A stretch of 64,000 nt of DNA, from contig NZ_FCNX02000004.1 in the NCBI RefSeq assembly GCF_001544835.2, positions 186,001-250,000 on the forward strand, read 5' to 3'. Both the position numbers and the translations under genes were made by a program. Within the stretch, counting starts at the first letter, position 1. Every line of letters begins with the position of its first letter. Under the pieces are notes generated by a model that searched no databases, had not been told where the DNA came from, and saw only the letters and a program-made list of their open reading frames with translations. Origin of the DNA: Caballeronia fortuita (lineage in GTDB: Bacteria; Pseudomonadota; Gammaproteobacteria; Burkholderiales; Burkholderiaceae). Positions 43,427-53,282 of this stretch are shown here, piece by piece.

Positions 43427-44812
43427 CTAGTCGTCGAGCAATGCCTTCACGCCATCGGCGGCTTCGCGGCGCAGCGATTCGAGATCGAGGCCCGGAATCA
43501 CGCCATCGTCGACGACCACGCGGCCATTCACGATGTTGTAACGCACGCGCGCCGGCTCGCCCGAAGCCACCGGCGCGACCGCGAGATCGTGATAACCGTA
43601 AAAGCGCGGATCGTCGATGTCGTACAGCACCAGGTCGGCGGCCTTGCCGACTTCGAGCGTGCCGACCGCATCGAGGCCGAGCACGCCCGCGCCGCCCGCG
43701 CTGCCCCAGTGGATCGTTTCCTCTACCGTTGTCGCCGACACGCCTTGCGCCGCGCGATGCACGAGCCACGCGAAATGCGCTTCGTTGATCATGCTGCCCG
43801 ATTCGTTGGACGCGACGCCGTCGACCGCGAGCGACATCGGCACGCCCGCTGCAGCCATTCGCGGCGCGGGCGCGATGCCGCTGCCGAGGCGCGCGTTGCT
43901 GACCGGGCAATGCGAGCAACCGCTACCGGTTTCGGCAAGCATCGCGATTTCGCTCGCCTCAAGATGCACGAGATGCGCGAACCAGACATCGGGGCCAAGC
44001 CATTCGTGATCGGCGACGAATTCGACCGGCAACTGGCCGAATCGCTCGCGGCAGAAATCGACATAACGCCGCGTCTCCGACAGATGCGTATGCATGCGCA
44101 GACCCATGCCGCGCGCAGCACGCGCAATCTCCGGCAAGAGCGCGGGCGGCAGCGAGAAGGTCGGTGTCGTCGGCGCGACGACCACACGGCGCATCGACGT
44201 GCCGCGCGCATCGTGATAGCGCGCCTTTAGACGTTCGATATCGGCGAGCATCTGATCGAGCGTCTCGGGCTTCAACGCAACCTTCGAGAAGCCCGGATGA
44301 TCGCCCGCCGCCTGCAACGCGCCGCCGCGGCACAGCACGAAGCGCAGACCGAACGACGCCGCTTCGTCGAAGAGCAGGTCGCCGGTTTCAGTGGTGCCAT
44401 CCGCGTGATAGAGATAGTGATGATCCGCGCACGTCGTCACGCCGGACAACAACAGTTCGGCCATGCCGAGGCGTGCAGCCACGCGCGCAAGCTCGGGCGT
44501 GAAGCGCGCGAGACGCGGATACGGCACGGCAGCGAGCCATTCCTGAAGATCGGCGTTGATGCCGGAAGGTACCGCTTTCAGCAGGTTCTGGAACAAGTGA
44601 TGATGCGTGTTCACCCAGCCCGGATAGACGACGCATGATCGCGCATCGATGACGCGTTCGTCGTCGATTGCTTCGAGATCGGGCGCGATCTTCGTGACGA
44701 TGCCGTCGCGGATGCGAATATCGACCGCGCCGAGACGCGCTGCATCGCCGCGCAGTCCACTCATGACCGCAAGCGGATTCTTGATGAGTATTGCTGTATT
44801 TGAAGTCTTCAT
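43427..44812 (-). CDS. 8-oxoguanine deaminase-like amidohydrolase (TrzA/AtzA family)
   Basis: Zinc amidohydrolase of 461 residues. Metal ligands are visible in VNTHHHLFQ (HxH), RMHTHLSET (His), WFAHLVHL (His) and VDGVASNE (Asp). LAELLLSG-like and ADHHYLYHADG segments match 8-oxoguanine deaminase, which turns 8-oxoguanine to urate. Hydroxy-s-triazine amidohydrolases are close relatives. The ATG at 44812 is preferred, with AGGACA upstream. It lies 24 bp after an NCS2 nucleobase permease gene, which supports a purine-like or triazine-like substrate. Confidence 0.83.
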   Translation of the reverse strand: MKTSNTAILIKNPLAVMSGLRGDAARLGAVDIRIRDGIVTKIAPDLEAIDDERVIDARSCVVYPGWVNTHHHLFQNLLKAVPSGINADLQEWLAAVPYPRLARFTPELARVAARLGMAELLLSGVTTCADHHYLYHADGTTETGDLLFDEAASFGLRFVLCRGGALQAAGDHPGFSKVALKPETLDQMLADIERLKARYHDARGTSMRRVVVAPTTPTFSLPPALLPEIARAARGMGLRMHTHLSETRRYVDFCRERFGQLPVEFVADHEWLGPDVWFAHLVHLEASEIAMLAETGSGCSHCPVSNARLGSGIAPAPRMAAAGVPMSLAVDGVASNESGSMINEAHFAWLVHRAAQGVSATTVEETIHWGSAGGAGVLGLDAVGTLEVGKAADLVLYDIDDPRFYGYHDLAVAPVASGEPARVRYNIVNGRVVVDDGVIPGLDLESLRREAADGVKALLDD

Positions 44813-44836
44813 GAATATTTGTCCTGTCGTCATGTT

Positions 44837-46174
44837 TTACTCGCGGACCATGTTGTGCGCAGGCACGACATCTTCCTCATGGGCGCCGTTGAGCACCGCG
44901 TTGAGCACGACCGACACGAGACAGGCGAGCACGACGCCGCTGTGCACGAAGGGCTGAGTCCAGTCGGGCATCTGCTTGAAGACTTGCGGCGCCATCACCG
45001 GAATGAGTGCAGTGGCGATCGTGAAGCCGACGATCAGCACGTTATAGCGATTGCGTTCGAAGTCCACTTTCGAGAGCGTCTGTACACCCGCCGCGACCAC
45101 CACGCCGAACATCGCGATGCCTGCGCCGCCGAGCGCGGCCGAAGGTGTCGATGCGACGATCGCGCCGATCTTCGGCACCAGCGCGACGACGCACATCAAC
45201 ACGCCGCTTATCGCCACGACCCAGCGGCTGCGCACGCCGGTGAGAATCACGAGCCCGACGTTCTCCATGAACGCGATGAAAGGAAACGCGGCGAACATGC
45301 CGGCAATCGCGCTCGCGAGACCATTGGCGCGCATGCCCCGCACGGCGTCTTCCTCGCTGATGTTCTTGTCGACGATATCGCCGATAGCGACGAAGAGACC
45401 CATCGACTCGACCATCTGCACGACCATGACGACGATCATCGTCAGCACGGGCACCACCGAGAACACGGGCATGCCGAAGTGGAACGGCAGCGGCATCGTG
45501 AACCACGGCGCATTGGCGACGTTGCTGAAGTCGCCCATGCCGAGTGCGCACGCAAGCACACTGCCCGCAACGAGTCCGATCAATACCGACAGATTGCGCA
45601 GGAACGCGTTGGCGAAGCGATTGACCGCGAGAATCACGAGCGCGACGACGAGCGCGACGCACAGGAAGGGCAGCGCGCCGAAGTGCCGGGCGTTCTCGCC
45701 GCCGCCCGCCCATTGATACGCAACGGGAAAGAGCTGCAGGCCGATGACGGTGACGATGCAGCCGGTCACCACGGGCGGAAAGAAACGCCGCAGCCGTCCG
45801 ACGAGCGGCGCGGCGAACATCGTGAAGAAACCCGCGCCGATTACCGCGCCGCACACGCCCGCGAAGCCGACGCCCGGGCTCAGGCCGATCGCGATGACCG
45901 GACCCACGCTGCTGAACGCCACGCCTTGCAGGATCGGCAGACGCACGCCGAACTTCCATACGCCGACGGTCTGAAGCACCGTCGAGATGCCCGAGCAGAA
46001 GAGCGCCGTGCTGATGAGCACGGTCGTATCGGCGGGCGACATCTTCAATGCGGATGCGACGATCAACGGCACGGCAATCGCGCCGATGTAAGCAACGAGC
46101 ATGTGTTGCAGGCCGAGCGTGATCATCTGCCGTTTGGGCAGGACGCGATCGACGGGATGTTGGTCGGTGTTCAT
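44837..46174 (-). CDS. NCS2 family nucleobase/xanthine permease
   Basis: A 445-residue proton-coupled permease with about 14 hydrophobic segments. LPILQGVAFSSVGPVIAIG and the later segments VESMGLFVAIGDIV and NVGLVILTGVRSRWV are NCS2 signatures (the Glu in MVESMG is the substrate-binding type). The ATG at 46174 has AGGAGA upstream. It sits between the CobW GTPase and the deaminase genes and presumably imports the heterocyclic substrate of this operon. Confidence 0.87.
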   Translation of the reverse strand: MNTDQHPVDRVLPKRQMITLGLQHMLVAYIGAIAVPLIVASALKMSPADTTVLISTALFCSGISTVLQTVGVWKFGVRLPILQGVAFSSVGPVIAIGLSPGVGFAGVCGAVIGAGFFTMFAAPLVGRLRRFFPPVVTGCIVTVIGLQLFPVAYQWAGGGENARHFGALPFLCVALVVALVILAVNRFANAFLRNLSVLIGLVAGSVLACALGMGDFSNVANAPWFTMPLPFHFGMPVFSVVPVLTMIVVMVVQMVESMGLFVAIGDIVDKNISEEDAVRGMRANGLASAIAGMFAAFPFIAFMENVGLVILTGVRSRWVVAISGVLMCVVALVPKIGAIVASTPSAALGGAGIAMFGVVVAAGVQTLSKVDFERNRYNVLIVGFTIATALIPVMAPQVFKQMPDWTQPFVHSGVVLACLVSVVLNAVLNGAHEEDVVPAHNMVRE

Positions 46175-46214
46175 CAACGTGTCTCCTGATTATCGTTATC
46201 GGCGGCTGCGTTCG

Positions 46215-47261
46215 TCAGGCCGCAACGGGCACGGCAAGGCAGGCATGGAAGCGCTCAGTCAGTGCCGCGCGATCGAGCTCGCGTCCAATGAACACGATGC
46301 GGCTCGAACGCGGCTCGTAGCCCCACGCCTGTGCCGCGCGCAGTTCGATGATGTCGTGCACGCCTTGCAGCACGTAGCGATACGGCTGGCCTTTCACGGC
46401 GAAGATGCCCTTCATGCGGAAAAGGTTCGTCGCGTCCGATGCGCGAAGTTCGGCGAGCCACGTTTGCAGCGCATCGAGGTCGACGTCCGCATCAACTTCG
46501 ATTCCGACCGACGAGACGCTGTCATCGTGATGATGATCGTCATGATCTTCCTCATGATGATGGTGATGTTCGTGCTCGTCGTCGGCTTCGACTAGCTGTT
46601 GCGCGAACTCGTTGGCGCCCACGCCGAGAATCTTGCGCAGATCGATCTGCGCATAGCTCGATTCGACGATCTCCGCTGTCGCATTGAGCCCGCGCAGGCG
46701 TTCCTTCAATGAGGCGATGTCCTGCGGGGTGACGAGATCGACCTTGTTCACGACGATGCGGTCCGCGCAGACGATCTGATCGACCGCCTGATTGTCGCGT
46801 CCATCGAGCACGAGGTCGTCGAGATGCGCGGCGATGTGCTTCGCATCGACCATCGTCACGACGGCATCGAGCGTGACGCGTTGCGCGATCGGATCGTCGA
46901 TGAAGAAGGTCTGCGCCACCGGATAAGGATCGGCAAGCCCGCTCGTCTCGACGATGATGTGATCGAGCCGCTCGGGGCGTTCGACGAGCATCCGCACGAT
47001 GCGAACGAGGTCTTCGCGCACCGCGCCCACGCAGCACACGCATCCGTTGGTCATTTCGTAGATCTCTTCGGTTGATTCGAGCACGAGGCCGCCATCGATG
47101 CCGACTTCGCCGAACTCGTTCTCGATCACCGCGATCTTGTGACCGTGCTTCTCGCGCAGGATGTAGTTGAGCAGCGTGGTTTTGCCCGCGCCGAGAAAGC
47201 CGGTCAGCACTGTGACCGGAATCTTCTGGAACGCGTTATGAGTCGTATGAATGTGGGTCAT
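46215..47261 (-). CDS. CobW/COG0523-family GTPase, metal chaperone
   Basis: G3E GTPase of 348 residues. Walker A is GFLGAGKTT at 21-29, the metal-binding CxCC motif is CVCC at 74-77, and the G4 motif is NKVD. A His/Asp/Glu-rich stretch near residue 230-250 would bind metal, and the CobW C-terminal domain follows. COG0523 proteins deliver zinc or other metals to client enzymes. Here the clients are probably the amidohydrolases of the same operon. AGGAGA precedes the ATG. Confidence 0.88.
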   Translation of the reverse strand: MTHIHTTHNAFQKIPVTVLTGFLGAGKTTLLNYILREKHGHKIAVIENEFGEVGIDGGLVLESTEEIYEMTNGCVCCVGAVREDLVRIVRMLVERPERLDHIIVETSGLADPYPVAQTFFIDDPIAQRVTLDAVVTMVDAKHIAAHLDDLVLDGRDNQAVDQIVCADRIVVNKVDLVTPQDIASLKERLRGLNATAEIVESSYAQIDLRKILGVGANEFAQQLVEADDEHEHHHHHEEDHDDHHHDDSVSSVGIEVDADVDLDALQTWLAELRASDATNLFRMKGIFAVKGQPYRYVLQGVHDIIELRAAQAWGYEPRSSRIVFIGRELDRAALTERFHACLAVPVAA

Positions 47262-47278
47262 TGCATGTCTCCTTTGAG

Positions 47279-47854
47279 TCAGTCAGCGTTGTGTTCTTTC
47301 CAGCGTCGAACGACGTTGCAATCGAGACCGAACAGATCGAGCACGCGGCCGAGGGTGTGATCGATCATCTGGTCGAGTGAAGCAGGGCGCGCGTAGAACG
47401 CGGGCACCGGTGGCGCGACGACGCCGCCCATCTCGGTCACCGCGATCATGTTGCGCAAATGCGCCAGCGTGTACGGCGTTTCGCGTGCGAGCAGCACGAG
47501 CGGGCGGCGTTCTTTCAACGTGACATCGGCGGCGCGCGAGATGAGGCTCGATGAAAGACCGCTTGCGATTTCCGCGAGCGTCTTCATCGAACAGGGCGCG
47601 ACGATCGTGCCCAGCGTGCGGAACGATCCGCTGGAGATGGCGGCGGCCATGTCGTCGCAGCGGTACGTGACGCTTGCGAGCGCGCTTACATCGGCGAGCT
47701 TGTAGTCGGTCTCATGCTGCATCGTGAGGAGCGCGCTGCGCGAGATCGTCAGATGCGTTTCGATGTCGAGTTCGCGCAGCAACTGCAAGAGGCGCACACC
47801 GTACGTGAAGCCCGACGCGCCGCTGATGCCCACCGCGATACGTCGCGTGCTCAT
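47279..47854 (-). CDS. ubiX: Flavin prenyltransferase UbiX
   Basis: A 191-residue enzyme that makes prenylated FMN, the cofactor of UbiD decarboxylases. It has [16 protein letters not shown] (FMN-binding Gly-Ala-Ser-Gly), [13 protein letters not shown] and [18 protein letters not shown], all UbiX hallmarks. It overlaps the UbiD gene by ATGA, so cofactor and apoenzyme are made together. It is probably a pathway-specific copy separate from the one for ubiquinone synthesis. Confidence 0.92.
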   Translation of the reverse strand: MSTRRIAVGISGASGFTYGVRLLQLLRELDIETHLTISRSALLTMQHETDYKLADVSALASVTYRCDDMAAAISSGSFRTLGTIVAPCSMKTLAEIASGLSSSLISRAADVTLKERRPLVLLARETPYTLAHLRNMIAVTEMGGVVAPPVPAFYARPASLDQMIDHTLGRVLDLFGLDCNVVRRWKEHNAD

Positions 47855-49236
47855 CGCGCGGCTCCATTGAGTATTGCGGCTGCGCGTTGCATCGCATCCG
47901 CATCGATGCGCGCGCGTATGCCATCGAATCGCGAGCCGCGCGTCGCGTCGATGCCCATGCGCGACGTCGTGCCATCCACGGACGATGAAGGATCGAGCGG
48001 ACTGCCCGGCAAGCCGCCGACGATGAACACGTCCTCATGCGGTTGCGCATGCGCGGAGATCGCCCATAGCACTTGCGAATCGTCGGTGATGTCGATATCG
48101 CTATCGACCGCTACGACGTGCTTGAGATACGGATCCCAGCCGAGCAGCGCGAGCATGATCTGGCGCGCTTCGCCATCGCGCGTCTGCTTCAGCGCGACAT
48201 AGCAATGAAAGTGCGTGCCGGAATTCGGATAGTGCAGCGCGGTGACCGAAGGGAAACGCGCCTTCAGTTTCTCGCTCATCTCCGCTTCGCGCGGCAGGCG
48301 CGCGAGCGTCAGATGTTCGGCATATGGACCGCCGACGACATCGACGAGCCACGCATCGCGGCGACGCATCATCGTATCGACGCGCAGCACGTTGTTGGTC
48401 GAACGATCCGATGAATAACCGGTGAACTCGCCGAACGGACCTTCTTCCGCGCGCGCATCGGGATCGATCGTGCCGTCGAGCACGAACTCCGCAGCGGCCG
48501 GCACGCCGACGCCATGACGCGGCGTGCGCACGAGTTCGAGCGGCGCGCCGAAGAGTCCACCGGCAATGGCGCGCTCGTCTGTACCGAACGGCACTCGCGA
48601 TGCCGCAGCGAGCATGAACAACGGATGCGCGCCGACGACCATCGCGACCTTCAGCGTGTCGCCGCGCGCTTTCGCTGTTTGCAGCATGCGCCACAGATGA
48701 CCGCGCGAATGCAGACTCGTTGCGAGCGCGTTCTTCGCGTGCAGCATCGAGCGGTGATAGCTCATGTTGGCGATGCCCGTCACAGGGTCTTGCGCGACGA
48801 TCACCGCGTTTGTGATATACGGGCCGCGATCGGTGGCGAAGTGACGGATCATCGGCAGTTGCGCGAGATCGATCGCATCGCCTTCGATGACATCATCGAG
48901 CACGGGACCGCTTGCGACATGCACCGGCGCAATCGGTGCATTCGCGCGTCGCTGATACGCGTCGAAGAGATCGCGTGCCTCGACATCGAACAAGCGTGCG
49001 ATACGTTCGCGCGATGCAAAGAAGTTGGTGGCCAGAGGCGTATCGATGCCTTCGATGTTTTCACACACGAGCATCGGATGCTGTCCGCGCGCGGCGAGCG
49101 CCGCGACGATCGCGGTCACGTCCTGATTGGCCGATAACGGTTGCGTGAGCGTCAGCACATCGTCCGGATATCGCTCGCGATACGCGTGCGCGAAGCAATG
49201 AAAGTCCTGCGTGGCGCGAAAGAGGTGATCGGCCAT
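47851..49236 (-). CDS. UbiD family (prenyl-FMN) decarboxylase
   Basis: A 461-residue reversible decarboxylase for aromatic, heteroaromatic or unsaturated acids. The catalytic Glu region EEGPFGEFTGY is intact, and the prenyl-FMN/metal segments NMSYHRSMLHAKN and DTMMRRRDA are present. CGGAG precedes the ATG. With UbiX and two ACMSD-type amidohydrolases it probably decarboxylates a (hetero)aromatic acid. The exact acid is unknown. Confidence 0.9.
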   Translation of the reverse strand: MADHLFRATQDFHCFAHAYRERYPDDVLTLTQPLSANQDVTAIVAALAARGQHPMLVCENIEGIDTPLATNFFASRERIARLFDVEARDLFDAYQRRANAPIAPVHVASGPVLDDVIEGDAIDLAQLPMIRHFATDRGPYITNAVIVAQDPVTGIANMSYHRSMLHAKNALATSLHSRGHLWRMLQTAKARGDTLKVAMVVGAHPLFMLAAASRVPFGTDERAIAGGLFGAPLELVRTPRHGVGVPAAAEFVLDGTIDPDARAEEGPFGEFTGYSSDRSTNNVLRVDTMMRRRDAWLVDVVGGPYAEHLTLARLPREAEMSEKLKARFPSVTALHYPNSGTHFHCYVALKQTRDGEARQIMLALLGWDPYLKHVVAVDSDIDITDDSQVLWAISAHAQPHEDVFIVGGLPGSPLDPSSSVDGTTSRMGIDATRGSRFDGIRARIDADAMQRAAAILNGAAR

Positions 49237-49290
49237 CGTGTGCTCCGTCGTGAGAATGAAGGGCGCGTGAACGACCGCGCCCGCGTGATA

Positions 49291-50223
49291 TCAGGCCGTC
49301 TGCGCGACTTCGTCGCTCTTCACATACGTGGCCTTCAGGCGCTTCTCGGCTTCGGCAAGATCCTTCGGCGGCTTCGTCGGTTCGATGCCCACCAGCCGCG
49401 CGATGTTGTTGCCCATGTAGTCTTCGAGGCCGTCTTCATCGAGGTCCATGCCTTGCGGCGCGGGACCGCAGAGCATCTCCAGCTCGCGCAGCCACATGCC
49501 CGGCTCGTTCGGCGGCGAATCGGTGCCGAACACGATCTTGTTGCGCGGCAACTGACGCGCGAATTCGACGATGCGCGACTGATAGCACCAGCCCGATTCG
49601 CAATAGACGTTGGGCGTGTCCATCGCCATCCAGAACGCTTCGAACGAGTAATTGCCGCCCGTCTGAATGCCGAAGTGACCGATGATGAAATTCACCATCG
49701 GGAACTCGCGGATGATCGGATAGAACTGCGTGGGAATCGTGTACGGCCCGTCGCCGGTATGAATCAGCACGACGACGCCCAGCTCCGCGCATTTCTTCAT
49801 CGCGGGACGCAGCCAGTCGAGCGCGCGATCGGGCCGGTAGCCGTGCATGTTCGCGTGCAGCTTGAGCATCTTGAAGCCGTATTCCTTGACGTGGAACTCG
49901 AGTTCCGCCGCGCCATTCTCCGGACCCCAGCGCGGGTTATACGTGAAGTTGCCGATGAAGCGATCCGGGTACTTCTGCGTGAGTTCGGCGATATAAGACA
50001 TGTAATCGCGAATGCCTTCGCGTCCGCGCCGGTTGCCGTCGCGATAGCCGGTATTGCCCGGCGGCGGTTGAATGAAGCCCATGTCGATGCGGCGCGGCTT
50101 GCCGTTGATGATGTACGGACCGTCCATCATCTTGAGAAGACGTTCGCCGGTGAACGGCTCGCCCGTATGACGCCAGGCTTCGTCGACGAGGTTGGTCGGA
50201 TGCAGATGGGTATCGATGATCAT
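49291..50223 (-). CDS. Amidohydrolase-2 (ACMSD-type) protein with full metal site
   Basis: A 310-residue TIM-barrel amidohydrolase, often a decarboxylase in this family. Metal ligands are visible: HxH at residues 6 and 8 (DTHLHP), His in LIHTGDGP, His in IIGHFG and Asp in FGTDSPP. It is about 60% identical by eye to the protein encoded just upstream, which lacks the HxH. The genes overlap by one base (TGATG), so they are translationally coupled and may form a hetero-oligomer. Confidence 0.85.
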   Translation of the reverse strand: MIIDTHLHPTNLVDEAWRHTGEPFTGERLLKMMDGPYIINGKPRRIDMGFIQPPPGNTGYRDGNRRGREGIRDYMSYIAELTQKYPDRFIGNFTYNPRWGPENGAAELEFHVKEYGFKMLKLHANMHGYRPDRALDWLRPAMKKCAELGVVVLIHTGDGPYTIPTQFYPIIREFPMVNFIIGHFGIQTGGNYSFEAFWMAMDTPNVYCESGWCYQSRIVEFARQLPRNKIVFGTDSPPNEPGMWLRELEMLCGPAPQGMDLDEDGLEDYMGNNIARLVGIEPTKPPKDLAEAEKRLKATYVKSDEVAQTA

Positions 50224-51155
50224 CAGCGGGCTCCCGCGTAGTCGGCTTCTTTGTATTGATCGAGATAGGCTTGCGCCTCTTCGACGCTCTTCGGCGGCGC
50301 GCTCGGCTCGATGCCGAGCATGCGCGCGAGGTTGTTGCCGAGATAATCCTCGAGCGTGTCTTCGTCGAGATTCAGACCTTGCGGCGGCTCGTGGCACAGC
50401 ACTTCGAGCAGACGCAGCCACATGCCCGGCTCGTTGGGCGGCGTGTCCGAGCCATAGAGAATCTTGTGCGTGGGCAAGACCTTTGCGAACTCGACGATGC
50501 GCGATTGCAGGCACCAGCTCGATTCGCAATAGACGTTCGGGGTATCGAGCGCCATCTGATACGGCTCGAAGCAATACACGCCGCCGGTCTGCACGCCGAA
50601 GTGCGCCATGATGAAAGGCACGGAAGGAAACTCGCGGATCAGCGGATACCATTCGCTCGGAATGCTGTATGGGCCGTCGCCGGTATGCAGCTTGACGATC
50701 AGCCCCAGGTCCGCGCACTTGCGCAACGCGGGGCGCAGCCAGTCGAGCGCGCGGTCGGGGCGATACGCATGCATGTTGGCCTGCAACTGCACCATCCTGA
50801 AGCCGTGCTCCTTCGCATAGAACTCGATGGCGTCCGCGCCGTTCTCGGGACCGCAACGCGGGTTATAGACGAAACAGCCGAGCAGACGGTCGGGATACTT
50901 CTGCGACATCTCTACGGTGTACGCCATGTAATCGTCGATCGACTCGCGGCCGCGTCTCACGCCGTCCGTCCACGTATAGATGGTGTTGCCTTGCGGCGGT
51001 TGAATGAATGCCTTGTCGATGCGGCGCGGCTTGCCGTTGATGATGTACGGTCCGTCCATCACTTCGATCAGACGCTCGCCCGAGAACGGTTCGCCGTCAT
51101 GGCGCCAGGCGAGGTCGACGAGATTGGTCGGATAACAGCTTGTGTCGATGATCAT
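50223..51155 (-). CDS. Amidohydrolase-2 paralogue lacking the N-terminal HxH metal motif
   Basis: A 310-residue paralogue of the next gene. The N-terminus reads DTSCYP where the partner has DTHLHP, so both metal His residues are lost, although the later His (KLHTGDGP, MAHFG) and Asp (YGSDTPP) remain. It is first in the operon, with AAGGAG before the ATG. It could be an inactive structural or regulatory subunit, or use different chemistry. It is divergent from the LysR gene at 51400. Confidence 0.85.
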   Translation of the reverse strand: MIIDTSCYPTNLVDLAWRHDGEPFSGERLIEVMDGPYIINGKPRRIDKAFIQPPQGNTIYTWTDGVRRGRESIDDYMAYTVEMSQKYPDRLLGCFVYNPRCGPENGADAIEFYAKEHGFRMVQLQANMHAYRPDRALDWLRPALRKCADLGLIVKLHTGDGPYSIPSEWYPLIREFPSVPFIMAHFGVQTGGVYCFEPYQMALDTPNVYCESSWCLQSRIVEFAKVLPTHKILYGSDTPPNEPGMWLRLLEVLCHEPPQGLNLDEDTLEDYLGNNLARMLGIEPSAPPKSVEEAQAYLDQYKEADYAGAR

Positions 51156-51399
51156 GGGTCTCGATCTCCTTGAGGGGAACTGGCGTGTCCAGTTGCCGGA
51201 TCGCGGGCAGGCGCGTCGATGGAACGAAAGCTCTTGCGAGCTTGCCCATGCGGCCTTTTGCAAGACGCATATCGATTGCGCCTTCCCCTCGCCGGCATCG
51301 AGTGTCACACTGACGTGCACTGCTGCTTGCGATGCAGTCTCACAAGTTATGCACGCTCTGTACAATATTTTTTGACCACGATCTTGATACGTTAGCGAT

Positions 51400-52293
51400 A
51401 TGGACATGCGGCTTTTGCGGTACTTCGCGGTGCTCGCCGATGAACTGCATTTCGGCCGCGCAGCCGCGCGCCTGCACATCTCGCAGCCGCCGCTGAGTCA
51501 GCAGATACGCATCCTCGAAGAAGAGATGGGCACCGCGCTTTTTCTGCGCTCGCAGCATCGCGTGGAGTTGACCGAGGCAGGGAAAACACTGAAGGAACAG
51601 GCGCCGCTGATCTTCGCGCAGTTCGAGCGCGCAATCGACCTCACGCGTTGCGCGGGTCGCGGCGAAGCCGGCAGTCTCGAGATCGGCGTCATCAGTTCGG
51701 CGATGGTCGAACCCATTCCACGCGCGCTCGGCGTGTTCGCGCGCAAGCATCCGCAAGTGCGATGGACGCTGCATGAATTGACGCCCGCCGCGCAGATTCA
51801 GGCGTTGAAAGAGCGGCGGCTCGATGTGTGTTTCTTTCGCGTGTCGCACGACGATCCGCAGATCGTCAGCGAAGTCGTGTTGCGTGAACCCGCGGTGCTC
51901 GCGCTGCCGCTCGCGCATGCGTTCGCTTTACGCGCGCATATCGCGTTGCGCGAGCTCGAAAACGAGCGCTTCCTGTCGTTCGGATTGCTGCAATCGCAGC
52001 TTGCGCGCTTTCTGCGCGACTGTTGCGTCGAAGCGGGATTCACGCCGCGCATCGAACAGGAAGTCGTCGAGCTTCACACGCTCTTGTGTCTCGTGCGCGA
52101 AGGGCTCGGCGTCGCGTTGCTGCCGGCTTCGGCGCAGCAGTTGTCGAGTGGCGGCGTCGCGTTCGTGACGCTCGCCGCGCCCGCTCCCGAAGTATCGCTG
52201 CATGCGCGTTATCGTGCGGAAACGCCGTCGCCCGTGCTGGCGCGCTTTCTCGATACGGTGCGCGATGTCGTCACAGCGGACGTCGTGCGTTGA
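51400..52293 (+). CDS. LysR-family regulator of the UbiD/amidohydrolase operon
   Basis: A 297-residue LysR protein of the CatR/BenM-like group. The winged helix-turn-helix has LHFGRAAARLHISQPPLSQQIRILEEEMG, followed by an effector domain. It is divergent from the operon starting at 51155 across a 244 bp gap, the usual layout for LysR control of its neighbour. The gap near 51325-51355 has TGCAT repeats 17 bases apart and a T-N11-A pattern that could be its site, without proof. Confidence 0.85.
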   Translation: MDMRLLRYFAVLADELHFGRAAARLHISQPPLSQQIRILEEEMGTALFLRSQHRVELTEAGKTLKEQAPLIFAQFERAIDLTRCAGRGEAGSLEIGVISSAMVEPIPRALGVFARKHPQVRWTLHELTPAAQIQALKERRLDVCFFRVSHDDPQIVSEVVLREPAVLALPLAHAFALRAHIALRELENERFLSFGLLQSQLARFLRDCCVEAGFTPRIEQEVVELHTLLCLVREGLGVALLPASAQQLSSGGVAFVTLAAPAPEVSLHARYRAETPSPVLARFLDTVRDVVTADVVR

Positions 52294-53176
52294 CCGTTTG
52301 CGCGACGAGTTCGCGTATCGCATCGACGAGCCGCTTGACGCGTTCGGCTTTCTCGCGCGGCCAAACGGCATAGAGGTTGTAGTGCGTCGGTATTTCCACC
52401 GATGTCAGTTCGATCAGCTTGCCTGCGCGTTGCGCATCGGCGGCGAGCAGGCCGCGCGCAAGTCCGACGCCCACGCCCGCGCTCGCTGCCGCGATGAGTC
52501 CCGCCGCGTTGTCGAACACGGCGATTGCATGCGGCTCGGCTTCCGGAAGACCGGCGGCGGCGAGCCACGGAATCCATGAGCGCTTCGTGTAGCCGAGCAA
52601 GGGCAATGCGAGCACTTGCTGCGGTGCGAGCGGCGCGGCGAGTCCGCGCGCGCTCAGCAACGTTGGCGATCCCATCACCGTCAGACGATCGCCACAGATG
52701 AGCGCGTTCTCGAAGCCATCCCACTCGCCGTAACCGTAACGCAGCGCGAGATCGACGCGCTCGAACGCGCTGCGATCGTGACGCGGTGCGGAAAGCATCG
52801 TCAGCGATGTGCCCGTCAGCGCGCCGAGCAACGCGGGCAAGCGCGCGGCGAGCCAGCTTTGCGCAAGCTCCGGATCGACGTCGAGCGTGAGCGTGTGCTT
52901 CACCGCGCGTTCCTTCACCGACGACAACGCGCGATCGATCTGCTCGAAGCCATCGCCCAATTGATTGGCGAAGAGCGCGCCCGCATCGGTCAGCACGACG
53001 CGCGCGCCTTCGCGCACGAACAGCGGCTGCCCGACGAACTCTTCGAGCGTGCGGATCTGCTGGCTGATCGCGCTATGCGTGAGCGACAACTGGCGCGCCG
53101 CACTCGAGAAGCTGCCGGCGCGTGCTGCTTGCAAAAAGGCCTGCATCGATTGCAGCGAAGGGTAGCGCTTCAACAT
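52271..53176 (-). CDS. LysR-family regulator of the molybdenum hydroxylase genes (GcvA-like)
   Basis: A 301-residue LysR protein of the GcvA/AmpR-like group: LQSMQAFLQAARAGSFSSAARQLSLTHSAISQQIRTLE is the DNA-binding region. It is divergent from the [2Fe-2S] subunit gene at 53283 and is expected to regulate it. Its 3' end overlaps the convergent LysR gene by 23 bp. Confidence 0.85.
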   Translation of the reverse strand: MLKRYPSLQSMQAFLQAARAGSFSSAARQLSLTHSAISQQIRTLEEFVGQPLFVREGARVVLTDAGALFANQLGDGFEQIDRALSSVKERAVKHTLTLDVDPELAQSWLAARLPALLGALTGTSLTMLSAPRHDRSAFERVDLALRYGYGEWDGFENALICGDRLTVMGSPTLLSARGLAAPLAPQQVLALPLLGYTKRSWIPWLAAAGLPEAEPHAIAVFDNAAGLIAAASAGVGVGLARGLLAADAQRAGKLIELTSVEIPTHYNLYAVWPREKAERVKRLVDAIRELVAQTVNARRPL

Positions 53177-53220
53177 GGGTGTTAGCCGGGCTTACGGATG
53201 ATCCAGGAAATCGTCGCTGG

Positions 53221-53264
53221 CGTTCGTGCCAGACGTCTTCGGATAATGGCTGCACGCACGAACG
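53221..53264. promoter_or_regulatory. Inverted repeat between LysR and molybdenum hydroxylase genes
   Basis: CGTTCGTG at 53221-53228 and CACGAACG at 53257-53264 are perfect inverted copies 28 bp apart; a nested CTGGC/GCCAG dyad lies at 53217-53232. The position in the 106 bp divergent gap fits a LysR binding region. Confidence 0.5.
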
Positions 53265-53282
53265 ACATTCAGGAGACAGCGC

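Noticed and set aside
53214..53232. Sigma-54-like TGGCACG on the minus strand before the LysR gene.
   Set aside because: The next GC is 11 bases after GG, not 10, and the -12 element is poor. It is better explained as part of the inverted repeat.
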